Shown: positions 1 through 11,800 of the stretch, piece by piece
Layout: every line of letters starts with the position of its first letter
How positions within the stretch are numbered: the stretch's first letter is position 1
NCBI GenBank assembly: GCA_022695795.1
Contig: MU404104.1
Location: forward strand, 124,001 to 188,000
Length of the DNA: 64,000 bases
Direction of reading: 5' to 3'
Origin: Biscogniauxia marginata
Lineage: Eukaryota > Ascomycota > Sordariomycetes > Xylariales > Xylariaceae
Made by a program: the position numbers and the translations under genes
The notes under the pieces: generated by a model
What the model saw: the letters and a program-made list of their open reading frames with translations, nothing else
Database searches by the model: none
Told to the model about the DNA's origin: nothing

Positions 1-1737
1 CGCAGCTTGTTCATGTCCTTGGGAGGGGGGGTCGCGCTTCTCGCTGTTGATTGTCGAACGGAGCGTACGAGAGACGAGGTGGTGCGCGAGGATACGTGGA
101 AGACGCTGATGGATCGTTGCTCCGATGAACTAATCAGAGGCGAGACACATCACTTGCTGGTCTTGCTTGGCGTCCCAATCGCCTACCCTCGACTCGTATG
201 GCTGGAGAACATGTAAGTGCTATGCCATGTGGGTTGGATGGAGCAGAATGCTAATGTTTGCAGTTTAACTTCGAGATTAATGGATCCCATCAAAGCCCTA
301 GGGAAGACGGGTATGCTAGGTAACTTCCTCAACCACTTTGACGGGGGCGTCGAAGTCCTCGATGACTTGGATGACCACTGGACGGCAAAGAGCCACAAGG
401 AGGAGCGGAGGTATGTCATTGAAGATCTCCAGGATCTAGCTGGAGACTTGTCAGTGCGCGTTACCATTCTCAGCGGCGACGTGCATCTTGCCGCCGTTGG
501 ACAGTTTTATTCCAACCCCAAGTTACACCTGGCGAAACACAATGACTTCCGCTACATACCCAATATCATCTCATCCGCCATAGCCAACGCGCCGCCTCCT
601 GATCTGATGGCCGACATCCTTAACAAGAGGAATAAGGTTCATCATTTTGACAAGGAGACTGATGAGGATATGATCCCTCTCTTTACTCATGGTGTCGACG
701 GCAAACCACGCAATAATAAGCACCTCTTACCCCATCGTAACTGGTGTTCCATCCGTCAGTACGTTCCTGGGCAAACGCCGCCACCGACACCGCCTGAGGA
801 TCACGAGTACACTCCTGAAGGCACGCCTCCAGGCAGCCGTACCAGCTTACTGCGCAGGTTCTCGCTATCTAAGAGTAGAGGGCCTGCTCTCCGTCCAGAT
901 GCGCCAAAGGAGCCAGTAGACCGTTCGAGACCACCCGTCTCTGGCGGCATCCTGCGGTCTTTCTCACGGCGATCTTCATCTACTGGTCCCATCGGGCGCT
1001 CTGGATCTGGTAAGTTAATGCGCACGCTCTCTCTAGGTCGCGGGGACTCTTTGCGCACCCGCGGCATCTTCGGCCGCAGGAGTATGGACACGCCCAACGA
1101 TGGCGGCATCAATGGCGCTTGGGGCGCAGAAAGTGAGGAAGACATCTACGATGCATCACCTCGACGAACTCAGCACCCTGCTTTTACCAGCGCGGATGCA
1201 ATGGGCCTCCGCGGCGGGGCCGGCGAGGAATACGAGGTAGGTGATGACGCTTACTTTACGGCACGTCCACCACGTCGTGCTTTTACTCAACCCGCGGCTA
1301 CGAGAGCGCAGGCGTATGACTACTCGCCAGAACGAGAGATGCCCACTTCGCGGCCTCCAGCAGCGCGTCCGTTCCGCCGTACTCCTACGGACCTTGGTTT
1401 TAAAACACTTAAGAAGAACGCTGAACGCTACCAAGTTGACCTTGAGGGCGGATTAGATATCTGTCTCAACGTCGAAGTCAACGCCAAAGACCCGGCCGGT
1501 ATCACGGTGCCCTACAGGCTACTAGTCCCACGCCTCTGGTATGAGTATCACGGCGAGGACGGCGATCTTGATCCATCTCAGTCTGTGGCCCGAGAGGAAG
1601 AGGGTCTAGAGTCTAAGGTATCTGGATTTGATGATGACAGCGTCCAGAGCAATAGCGGTGGCGGCGGCGGTAGTACCCTCAAGCGCTGGTTTAGTGGACG
1701 AGGGAGTCAGTATCGCACGAGAAGGACGAGCCAATGA
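1..1737 (+). CDS. PhoD-like phosphatase domain protein, 3' part (5' end outside window)
   Basis: The gene enters from the left edge in frame 1 and ends with TGA at 1735-1737. One intron is evident at 213-263 (51 nt, GTAAGT donor, GCTAATG branch site, TTTGCAG acceptor); splicing joins LVWLEN to ILTSRLMDP and avoids stops. The visible part is 561 residues. The first ~235 residues carry the C-terminal half of a PhoD-type metallophosphatase fold, including LGVPIAYPRLVWLEN and the metal-site-like SGDVHLAAVG. The family hydrolyses phosphate mono/diesters; the substrate of fungal members of this type is not established by the sequence. The remaining ~300 residues are low-complexity, rich in Ser, Arg and Pro, with repeated basic Ser motifs (RRFS, RSFS, RTLS), probably a disordered regulatory tail. 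No signal peptide can be judged because the N-terminus is missing. Family call is firm; exact role is not. Confidence 0.85.
213..263 (+). other. Intron of the PhoD-like gene
   Basis: GTAAGT donor at 213, branch-like GCTAATG at about 249-255 and CAG acceptor ending at 263. Removing it keeps the flanking exons in one frame. The size and branch site are typical of Pezizomycotina. Confidence 0.85.
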
Positions 1738-3617
1738 ATGATGTGAGGCAAAACAAGGGGGCGGCGAGACAAGTAAATAGCCCAACTCCCTCCCCCTTCT
1801 CCCCTTTTCTTTTTCTTAACCCCCTAGGAATAGTGCTTTCCTAAAAAGATTTGGATGGTTCGGGTCGTGGAAAAAAGATGATACGATATGACATGAATGA
1901 GTGTAACGATAACTTGACCATTCTTAAAGACTGGATGCGAACAGAAATCCCTTTGCATGAAGATAAATAAGAGAATAGGAAGGAAAATCCTTGTTTTTGC
2001 AACAGAAGTATCAGGGTTTGGGGCGTCTGGCTACTTGTGAGGGAGGGTTGCTGGGGTTGGGATAAAAAAATTCATCGCCTTTATTGATATGATATGCTGC
2101 TTGTCTCTCTCCCTCGCTCCCTCCTTTATTTTTCTTTTTTTTTCACTTTCACGTGTAGAAGCATCACCGATCACAAAGTTATCACCGTTAGAGATACGAC
2201 GAAAGTGACCACCCGTAGAACTACGAAAAAAGACATTGGTTAGGTATCTAGCACGACTCCAGTCATATTTAAGCTAAGTCGTTGACGTGATCGATGCCTT
2301 CCTTGTCGGGTTTATCCTCATCTTGTAATATAAGCCGACATATCTTGTCGGTGAATGGACAGTGCAGTTCATAATGCACTGTTTCCCGTTCCTGGATCAA
2401 TCAGATATGCGCCGGTACACTTATATATTCGATTCGGAAAGCGCCTATCACCTGCAAAGCTTCTCGCAAAAATTTAAAAAATACTAGCTGGGTATGTAAG
2501 ATTTAAATCACTTATCTATACTAACTATACCACCTTTATGCCAATGGCCGCAAGGCGTTCCTTTGGCCACGATCCTGACTTTTGGAAAGGGGTACAAAGG
2601 CATCGAGGCGGGTCTAGCTACTTCAAGTCTATTGCAAGGTCGAGGCGAAAAAAATCAGTTGAACTACTTCACGGGATAAAGTCGACATAAGATGCTGTCG
2701 AACAACGCGGAACCCAGCAGCCAATCGTCTCGATCTGCAAAAGTTCCTCAGCTGGACTAGAGTTCATGGGGAAACACATCAAGCAGATGAAACGGCCGGA
2801 TAATAATGCCGTGCTTGCGAATATTGCGCGGCCCTGGGGATCCATCGGCTGGTCACGACCTTTCTAGCAAGATATGGCCAACGTAATGCAGAACGCGCTG
2901 TCTATCTTATTCTACCGAAGGGTGTACTGACGTGGATGCTTCGATATTACAGCAAAAGGTAGTCAAGATACGGGACTGTCTAGGTTAATAAAGTGTTCGT
3001 TAAAGGGGTTTTAGTAGCCCTCACTACAGTTTTTCAAATAGTGATTACTAAATAAGGAGAGACTATCTACATAGGAAACATATCCATCTTTATATGTCCA
3101 TTCCTTTTTTCTTTTTCTTTTTTTTTATAAAGAGAAGAGTGTATGTACGTGTCCGTAGATACCAGCAGACATTGTGTTATATAGGGAGACAAAAATATCT
3201 GTATATCTATACATGTCTAAAGAGGCTTATAGATAGATATCTTGAAATTCCCCCCAGAGATTTACCCGTGATTGGTTACATCCCTGGCCAAAAGAAGCTG
3301 TTTTCCCCATGTGGGTTTATAAGATTGGGCGGTTGGTTAAAAACAGTATACTCTGTTCACAGTTGCTTCGACTATTGGTTCTCTATCCAAAGTTGCATCG
3401 ACCCGGTGTACTGCGAATTACTTTGGATTTCACGGGAGTCAGGCGATCAACCCAAATTTTGAGCACACGATGAAAGCCTTACTACTCTTTGATTCTGGCC
3501 GCGTTTGAACTCTGGAGGTCTTAAAACCTCCGGGAAATATATAGTCAATGCGATTATCAAGCGTGCAGCACAAGAGTTTGTTTGCTAACTTATTATAATT
3601 TACTACAACTGTCAGCC
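1738..3617. other. Intergenic region between convergent genes (PhoD-like and hydrolase)
   Basis: The two flanking genes point towards each other, so this 1.9 kb should hold both 3' UTRs. It has pyrimidine runs (about 1790-1815, 2095-2150, 3102-3127) and AATAAA-like A/T-rich stretches near 1960-1975. A 122-codon frame at 3094-3462 starts in a poly-Phe run and has no protein-like composition. I see no supported gene. Confidence 0.6.
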
Positions 3618-4904
3618 TTAGGTAATCATTCCCCTCGATGCCACCTCATCGAAGAACCTACGCGCGGTCTCCAGCGCGCCCTTCACCTCCTCCTCCGTCC
3701 CGAGGACGGGGTAGGGCAGGAACAAGTCGTGTGGCATGTGCTCCGAGACTGCGAAGTGGACCCTGTTGCCCTCGACGCCGGCCATCTGCCCCAAGAACCG
3801 GCGGATGGAGTGGAAGAAGCCCTCCGCGGCGCCGGCCTGGATGAAGAGCGGGGTCTCGGAGCGGAAGGGGTGGTTCAGCGGGGAGATGAACGGCTCTGCC
3901 TCGCGCAGGAGCGCCTCGGCCTCGGTCTCGGACTCGCAGGCCACCAGCATCTTGTCGCGCGTAGGGCGATACGCATCGACGCCCCACTCCAGGAGCTGTC
4001 CGTCCAGGATGTCGACGCGCGACGCGGCGGATCGGTCGTACCTGTTGCCCGCGCCGGGAGTCACGTCGACCCAGGGGGAGAAGGCCATCACGGCACCTGT
4101 GGGGGGGAAGCTCAGGTCAGTGATCGATGAAAGGACCGGTGTGAAAAGAAAAAAAAAAAAAGGAAAAGAGATCGTATATATACCCGGCCGCGGAATGTGT
4201 GTCGCGGTATTAGTCTCCAGGTAGCGGGAAAAGGCGATAACAAGATTCCCCCCGGCGGAGTCCCCGACCAGTGTGACGTCTCCTGGCGCCACTCCCAGGC
4301 CCAGAACGTAGCAATAGCTCGTCAGCACGTCCTGCAACGCCGCGGGGAAGGGGGTTTCGCGGTCTGCGAGACGGTACTGGATGTAGAGGATGCTGGCCGC
4401 GCCGAAGTGCCGGGTCAGGACGCCCGAGGCGGTCCGGCCCGTGTCCTCGGGATCCCAGCCGAGGACGAACGCGCCGCCGGCGAACACGAGGGCGACCTTC
4501 TTGCGGCCCGGCTCGGATCTCGCGACAGTGGCTTCCGGGGCCGTCGGTGGGGCGGGATGCCATACTACACCGACGGGAGCCGGCTTAACTATCTTCGGGG
4601 CCAGCGCGCCGGAGAAGAAGGCTAGTCCCTCCTTATCCGATGGCGGCTGGATGAGGACAAAGCGCTCCTTGGACCGTCCAGGCATCATCTGCGGAGGCTG
4701 TTGATAACGAATCCTAGCCAGGTATTGACAGTAGTAGTGGAGGACTGCTGCCCCAAGGCTCATGGTGTAGCTCCATTCCCGCAGTGGGCGGAGCGGGCGG
4801 AGAGCGTAGCGAAGCGAGAGAACTGCTAGGCATATGGCGGTGGTAGGTGCAAAGTAGAGGGTGTAGATGGCTTTGAAGGGCTGGTACGACCATAAGGGAG
4901 CCAT
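3618..4904 (-). CDS. Alpha/beta hydrolase (HSL/Abhydrolase_3-like), N-terminally membrane-anchored
   Basis: ATG at 4904-4902, stop at 3618-3620. An 87-nt intron (4097-4183; GTATAT donor, CCCACAG acceptor) is inferred because, although it stays in frame, it would otherwise insert a poly-Phe stretch into the strand before AVMAFSPWVD; spliced length is 399 residues. A hydrophobic segment at about residues 12-34 followed by basic residues suggests a membrane anchor. The nucleophile elbow is GDSAGG with Ser216, and SEHMPHD near the C-terminus supplies the likely catalytic His. The family hydrolyses esters or lactones of lipids and small molecules. Odd points: the usual oxyanion HGGG is FAGGAF here (about 141-146), and the expected acidic residue falls in AGAAEGFF, where Glu may take the Asp role. 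Related fungal proteins include esterases linked to secondary metabolism, but nothing around it suggests a cluster. Substrate unknown. Confidence 0.85.
   Translation of the reverse strand: MAPLWSYQPFKAIYTLYFAPTTAICLAVLSLRYALRPLRPLREWSYTMSLGAAVLHYYCQYLARIRYQQPPQMMPGRSKERFVLIQPPSDKEGLAFFSGALAPKIVKPAPVGVVWHPAPPTAPEATVARSEPGRKKVALVFAGGAFVLGWDPEDTGRTASGVLTRHFGAASILYIQYRLADRETPFPAALQDVLTSYCYVLGLGVAPGDVTLVGDSAGGNLVIAFSRYLETNTATHIPRPGIYTISFPFFFFLFTPVLSSITDLSFPPTGAVMAFSPWVDVTPGAGNRYDRSAASRVDILDGQLLEWGVDAYRPTRDKMLVACESETEAEALLREAEPFISPLNHPFRSETPLFIQAGAAEGFFHSIRRFLGQMAGVEGNRVHFAVSEHMPHDLFLPYPVLGTEEEVKGALETARRFFDEVASRGMIT
4097..4183 (-). other. Inferred intron of the alpha/beta hydrolase gene
   Basis: On the minus strand the donor is GTATATATAC at 4183 and the acceptor CACAG ends at 4097. 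The length (87 nt) is a multiple of three, so retention would not break the frame, but the retained peptide is a poly-Phe/Ser stretch foreign to the fold. It includes a pyrimidine run (A-run on the plus strand, 4149-4161). Confidence 0.7.
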
Positions 4905-5602
4905 ACTATACTTCGGCGGTCGATTAGATCGACGGGGCTAAAAGATGAGCTGTTATGGAGAGATAAATAAGGCCATACAAAGCCATATACAGTTGAAGGG
5001 TTTGCGATGGATTGGAATATAGGTGTATAAGTGACAACTTATAAGTTAGCTCGAGGTATACGTACAAGAATATATGAGTAAAGAAGGAGTTGATAGTAAG
5101 ATGATAGGTAGTTACATGAACGCGGAGCCTGCCTCATTTACCAACAACTCCCAGGGAGCTAGGGAGGGAGAGTTACATCACGTAGACTTGATCGTCGCAC
5201 AAGAATACGCCATTGCGTAATAGAAGATCCCTCGGCATACATGTATGTGAGTTAGGTATTGCACATGTACTGTGATACACCTAGCGCTCGCCGTCTTATA
5301 AATGATGATACTAGGCATCCTCGTCCTAAAATGAAGGGAGTCGATCCTGGTGTACAGCATAACTTGATCTTGTCTAACAATACCAGACCGTCGTCACCAG
5401 CTACACCATGAGGTACGGCCAACCGCCCTGGTGAGACTGTACTAACAATAGCAATATTTTGATAACGCCTGGATAGAAAGGGGGGGAAAGAGTCCATATA
5501 GATTCAACTGATATATAGAAATGTATAATGGCTAGTAAAAATAAAACTCCGAATGCGCCGATTCCATGCTCGCTGTCCAACTAAATCCGCTTTTTACTTA
5601 TA
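4905..5602. other. Intergenic region between hydrolase and mannosidase genes
   Basis: Holds the hydrolase promoter and the 3' UTR of the GH47 gene (both minus strand). The sequence has mixed AT-rich stretches with several TAT/ATA runs. I see no coding signal; short frames here have no conserved motif. Confidence 0.5.
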
Positions 5603-8600
5603 TCACAGAACGACCAGGTTGTGGATATTGAGGCCCTGGCTCTCGACACGATATCTCCTCCTCAATCCCAAGCTTCTCGTCCTCTTCAGCAACTCGTACG
5701 TTTCCCCGCCCCCGCCCGTCATCAGCATGGAAATTGGATGATGCCTGATGATACCTGCTGGCGTCTTCTGTGGCTCGTCTAACAATGGCCTGATGAAGTT
5801 TAATCCCCATACATCTTCCTCGCCCTCGTTCAGTTCTTCCTTATCGTCTGATACCACAATGACGAGCTGTAATGCATTTCTGTGGGGTGCGAACGACGGG
5901 ATATTCGCAAGCTTCTGGGAGAACGAACATCCGCCTCGGCGCATAACGATTACCTCATGCGCTCTTGGAGCCATGTCAGGTAACTTCCCGTCGCAAGCTT
6001 GATCGGCAAAGAAAATGCGTCGCCAAGAGAGCAATTCGATTTGGGTATTCACCTGCGGATTGGGAGCTTCACGAACATCCGGCAACGGGGCAACACCTAC
6101 CCCGACAGGGGTGATTGCTGGTAGTTCTATGTACTGAAAGTTTGGTTTAGGAGTGGGTTCCGGACCGAAGGTGGTAGCTGGCTCGCGCAAGACAGAGGTG
6201 ATCTGCTGCAGGAGCGAGTTCAACAAATTTGTAGCACCAAGGCTAGACTCATGGAGTTCAATAGGGGGTTGCGGCTCCATAGAGGGTTCCGGGTCTGCAG
6301 ACGTCGAGTTCTGTTCTTCCTTCTTTTCAGGCACTTCTGTCTGCAGAAGAATATCGACGAGGACTGAGTCGCGCACACGATGAAACAAGGGGTCTGCAAT
6401 TTCTGCAAGGATATCACGACCGATAAAAACCTTTTCGTCTCTCCCCAACAGTACATTTCCAATGCTGTAGACCCTCCAAGCGCGTTCCGTCGTCTCGGGA
6501 GGCTCGTCCATGGTCATAGCCAGCTTCAAACCTGAAAGGCTATTAACTGCAATGCCTTCACTTCCCATTCTAACCAGGTTATGGCCACCAAACAGTACGT
6601 TGAAAGCGCCTCCCATAGGTTGCTGCGTGCTGGAAGGGAACTCGATAACGGAAGTATGTGCTTGTTTAGAGATAGCACACACTCCGTCGGTTGGTAGCAT
6701 TGAGGGTGGTAATGTCCAGGGGAAGTACGTGTGGTTTGTTCTTAGCTGTGCTGACTGTCTCTCTGAGGGACTGGATCTATCTAGCTGAGCAGTCAAGCTT
6801 GTGCCACTATGAATATTAGGGACCTGATGAAGCCTAATTAGAGTCGCCGCATTGTAAAGGTCTGGTCTTGCAGCAGTGGCAGAGCCAGACAATGGGGGGA
6901 GAGATGGTGGAAGTGGGCAAGTATTCGTGAAGCCATCATCGAAATAGGGATGAACATCCTTCCTGACTGTAGACTTTGGGGATTGATGTTTGCCCTTGCG
7001 AGGAATAATGAGCGGATGACCTTCGGTAGTGAACACATATGAAGCATCGAGCTTATTCAAGGGGTGGTTCGAATCGAATAGCAGATATAGATATTTAGCA
7101 GTCTCCCCGAGAAAGAAGCTCTCCATGCGATCACTCTTCTCTCCCGTGCGTACATCTTGTAGTCCAGACCAACCACATTCTGTCCGGCAGCGCCTAGTGA
7201 TGTCCCGTAGGACCATCTCGCCTGCATATAGATACCATGGGTCTCGAGTCGCTCGATACAGATGATACGTCGACTCGATGAACTCAGGCCGCCCAGGCCA
7301 CCATCCCAACCCGCCTTCGACATTACCGTCACGGACAGACCATCGCTCAGGTAAGGCCGAGTATCGGGTCCAGAGAGCTGTATAGAGTAGGTGAGTCTCG
7401 ATGGCCTCGTCCAATTCCCCAGCCAGTGTTAACAAGCCAGAATAGTACGCGCCCAAACTATCGATCCAATATGTCTGCGGTGAGCCAGTTGAAAGGTGGG
7501 CATTAACATAATGGGGATGGTGGACCCCGGAATATAAATGTCGCTTGATAGCAGCATGAGCATGGTGCCAGGCCTGCAGGAACGAGTCGGCAGAGTTATC
7601 CTCGTCAGAAAGTGGATGATAAAGCTGATTTGGGTCGAGCCAGCTGCCGTGAGAGACCTCATGAGGCCTGGTGAGATTTGGCAGCTCATGGCCTGAAAGC
7701 AAGATATGAGTCTTCAGCGCATACTCGAAAAAGCTATCAATCCCGGCGCCTATGCCGGAGAACCCCCCGATCCAATGTCCTGCCTCGGCATCTACGCCAG
7801 CGCCAATTAGGCCGATGTTGCTTCTCCTCGACCAGACTGCCCAGAAAGCACGCTTCGCAGCTTGCTCGAACCTTGGGTCGCCCGTGAGGCGACTCAACAC
7901 TGTGAATTCGAGAACCAAGCTGCCAGCGCCAGCGCTACATGTCTCGGTAATTTCAGGCGAGTCTTGGGTCCGGTCCGGGTCCGGGCTGATGTTGTCATGC
8001 AAGGGCGAATTCAAATAGAACGGTATGCCATGACGGAGATTAACACGTGGATACGGCAAGCCGGTCTGGGTGTAGAAAGCAGGGAGCAAGCGCTGAGCCA
8101 AATCGAAGGCGAGACGCAGCAACTGGCCGTCGTATTTAAACCCGTTGGGCCAGGAAATGGGGTGTTGCTCAACGTCCATGTTGGTTCTCTGTGGGTCGTA
8201 ACCAGAGATTGGCAACTCCCCAACGGCGAAGAGATGTGCGCTTAGCAAACCGCCAACGCCTCTAATTACAGTTTCGAAAACTTGGACCTTACTGTCTACG
8301 TCAAACCCCCTTCCCCGAGCGCCCTGGCCGGACGGGCCGGGCCGTCCATCCCCGTATTGCACAACCAAGGCGGCCACTCCGTCCTGGAAGTCACGCAATG
8401 CTTTGGGCCCGGTATCTATACTGTCGGGCGGCGCAGAGGCGAGGATGGCGAGAGTAGAAAGGCTATCGATCAGGGTCAGGGAGTAGTTCCCGAGGACATC
8501 ATTGAGCTCGACGTTGCTTGGATTGATGGGATCGCGAGTCAGAGGAGTACAAGACACAGGCCGCAACTATACTTCAACTATAAGCTTGTGGACTATTCTA

Positions 8601-8855
8601 CCGCACAACTAGCGCCTAAGCCCGTACCTCATCTTCGGGGAAAGCAATTTTCATGTAGTTATCGAAGCCATGATAGAACATGTCGACAGTCTGACGGCGC
8701 AGCTCGGCCATGCGGCTTGGGCGCATAGCCTCCACGGACGCGACCAGCCATGGCAGCAACAGCGCAAAGAGCGTGATCAGCCTAGCAAGCGCGCATCGAT
8801 CGGTCGAGCGGTGTAACTGGGCCAACTTGCAGCCGGCCGAGCCTGGCAAGGGCAT
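5603..8855 (-). CDS. mnl1: ER degradation-enhancing alpha-mannosidase-like protein (GH47, EDEM/Htm1 type) with C-terminal PA domain
   Basis: Trims mannose from N-glycans of misfolded glycoproteins in the ER to mark them for ERAD (known family role). Two exons: 8628-8855 and 5603-8566, with a 61-nt intron (8567-8627, GTACGG...GTATAG). The joint gives FPEDE-LRPVSC, the classic EDEM sequence. With the ATG at 8855 the protein has 1063 residues; residues ~25-42 are hydrophobic (signal peptide or anchor). An ATG at 8957 in the same frame would add 34 residues. GH47 spans ~52-600: LNDVLGNYSLTLIDSL, VFETVIRGVGGLL (Glu174), DSFFEYALK (~353-357), PEFIESTYHLYRA (Glu507) and YVFTTEGHP (~587-593, Thr binds calcium in the family). 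Cysteines in PVSC and RCRTECGW could form the disulfide described for yeast Htm1. The last ~138 residues look like a protease-associated (PA) domain (MRRGGCSFSQK), usual in fungal EDEMs and absent from Golgi MNS1-type enzymes. No ER retention tail is seen. Confidence 0.93.
8567..8627 (-). other. Intron of the GH47 gene
   Basis: Donor GTACGGG at 8627 downwards, acceptor TATAG ending at 8567. Splicing joins the codon GAG to TTG and restores the conserved EDEM sequence across the joint, which fixes both sites. Confidence 0.88.
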
Positions 8856-11800
8856 CACCGGTAGCCAAGTGCCGAAGAATGCATGTGTGGTCAAGCAACG
8901 GAGGGTGTAACAAACAAACCGGTTCGAGGAACCAACAGCGAGGGCACACACGCGCATGCAATGCCGAAACCAGTTGTGTGGCGATATCGACGGGGCTAGG
9001 TGCTGTTATTTGTCGTGATATCTGATGGATCTTCCGACTGTTGTTGTAGGTAGTTGTGGTTTGAGAAAGGACACGGGATGGAATGTGCCAGTGGTCATGG
9101 GTAGTACTAGTAACATTTAGCGTTTGACCTCCCGGAACACGGAATATTCCATTTACCACTAGTGGGAGGTATCCACTAACAGAAAACCGCGGTTGAGTGC
9201 TGGACGGCTGATAACGTTACCTTAGGTAATCTGCTAATCAAGTCAAGCCCGAGCGTGTCTTGAGGACACGTGCCATTGGGGAATATGGAAATGGGGCATC
9301 CCATCTTCAGCGCACGCGCTAATACTGCACATCGGCAAATCTCGGGCCCGCTAAAGAGCCCCTGGGATGCTACCAGGTACCTAGATATATACATAGGTAC
9401 ATACTATAGCACTATTAGGTATGTACTTATATTTACATCACAATTTGAATTAAGAGTTCTCGTGTCCCATCCGACACACGACGGATGTGAAAGTAAGGTG
9501 GTGATGAGAGGCTAAATCCCACTAGTAGCAGACTTCGAAATCAATAATCTCACGCCTCCCGATTATTAGCATGTCACACAGTGCGTTGCTCGGCTCAAGG
9601 CGGAGAGTATGTAGCTTCATCTCCTAGCAGACTATACCTTATACCATATATGACGCTTACAGTAACCTCAATCATTAGTTTTTACTTGTCTAGATTCAGT
9701 ACTTAGATTATATTTTCGGATGATGTGTAAGGGACCACGTCCCTGTCCAGATTGATAATCCATTATTCCGTCGATCAGAGCCTTTGCTCTTAACTGTGGG
9801 ATACCTTAGGTATACACATGTAGTATACAGATGTAGCAGGTAGGTAGCGAGTTTCTTCAAGAGTTACCGTCAAGGATTCCCCGACATCGTGGTGTCACGT
9901 TAGGTAGGCATGTATTTCTAAGCGAAGGCAATGCGAGTATCTTTTAAACCGAGATACATTGCAGTTCGTCAGGGTGAAAGCCACCCCCCTTGCGTACGGG
10001 TACGTCCAGCTCAAACGACGCAAGGGATGCCCTCGGAACTCGTTTTCATCCACGCCGCTTCGGGCATCTCAACTGTTTGAATGAGGAGGTCGTGATTCTG
10101 TAACACGCTGCTACCCCCCATTACGTTCCAGGCAGAGCCTTGAGCGATCCTTGTCCACTCCCATTCCAGGACTTCTTGAAGAGATATTAGTCATATTACT
10201 ATCTATCCCATTCTAAACGTCTTTTATAAACATGTACCTTTGGGTTCTCCTAATGATATATCTGTTTCCGCCTGAAGTACGCCATACACCCGTATGTGCC
10301 CCCTTCTCCTCACGACAAGGTAACCGTATAGTATTATAAATATCCCAACTGGTAAAATGCAGTGAAAACTCTGTAGCCCTACGCACATGTGATATACCAT
10401 TCATGCATGTCGCCCCACGCATCTCGTGCCCCCGTAACCCCAACGCAACCATTCGTATGGCTCTCGTTCCCACCAATAACCGATATAGAAAAAGAGAGCT
10501 AGGAAGCAACAGGGGACTTTTGACAACCACCAGCTACTGGGAGATTTGATTTATATCTTCGTTTAACCATGTTAGGTAACTCTCTGATATCAATGGTGTG
10601 TAATGCAGTGGAACTCCAAGCTGCGTGAGGGTGGACGATCGCTGCCGTCACTGCAGAAACTCATTTTATGAATAAAATAAGAATTTTTGTTAGATCTAAC
10701 TGAGGGTGTGACTTCTACAAGTTTCAAGATGCTGTATTTTGTACCTATGTTCTTCCAGAGTAAACTTCTCAGGGGGATGGATGGCTCCCCAACTCTTATG
10801 GACTGCGCCCGAGTTGAAAATAGCATCCAATAGCACATCTGGTTAGATCCTTTAGGTGTGTTTTTGGACTCATCTTCGATCTGTCTTCATCTTGAAATCT
10901 AACGAGCTTCAGCGAAGGAAAAGAGATACGTGAGGCCCCTCGCCACCTACGTATCGTAGATGGGTATGAGCCAGAATCCTACCTCGCAGGTAAATAACCA
11001 TGCGAGGGTTTAGTCTTGGCGGTCGTTATATACTCCATGATCTAAATCTGAACATTTGTTACCACCGGTCAAGCGTTCTGGCGGATCCAATACTACCACG
11101 CTCTACTGGTTTGGCCCCCCTGGGAGGACTTTTCGACATTATGGAGCTGCGAAACCTCTGTGCAAGGAGACGGTCTGTGTCCGCCTCAGTATGTAAGGAA
11201 TCGTGATACTTACGATCGGACTTGTTACCAACCTCAAATCCAAGATACTACTTAAACAGCCTGCTTATTATGCTACAAGTACTGTATTGTGTTTGCAACT
11301 ACCGTTGATTATGGGGCTGGTTGTGCGTACACCCCGGAGGCTTGCGGCCCAATGATTATAGTCTGTGATGCCCGTGCCCTCCGATCGGTAACTGGGTTGC
11401 CAGGGGTCCAGACCTGACATTGCCCAATCGAATAGACAAGGTCGCAACCCAGGCTACCAGTAGTGCGTCCGAATGCAGCCCTCCGTGTACCTATATGTAA
11501 GTCTATTCTAACATTGCTCTCAATAGGTAGTGTTGAGGCATTGAACTAGAGCCGCGAGAGTGCCGATCCTAGTTGTGATGACATGTGCTCGTAGCCTGTC
11601 CGGCACATCACGCTGCTACGGACCGTTTGAACCGAACCATAGATCTCATCCGGGTCTATCCCCAATCTCGGTAAGAGTTTCCGTCCCGTCTGCGCTCCTT
11701 ATACCCGTGTGCCTCAGGCCCGGGACAGCTCTTTAGTCAAAAACTCTACACTAAGAATGCCTGCAGGTCGTGACTTGGTGGGCCTTAATACGCAATTTCA

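Noticed and set aside
1010..1036. GTAAGT...CTAG pair inside the PhoD-like gene
   Set aside because: Would be a 27-nt intron, below the workable size, and the sequence reads through in frame as the basic-Ser tail.
3094..3462. 122-codon plus-strand frame
   Set aside because: Starts in a poly-T run (poly-Phe) and continues through AT-rich non-coding-like sequence.
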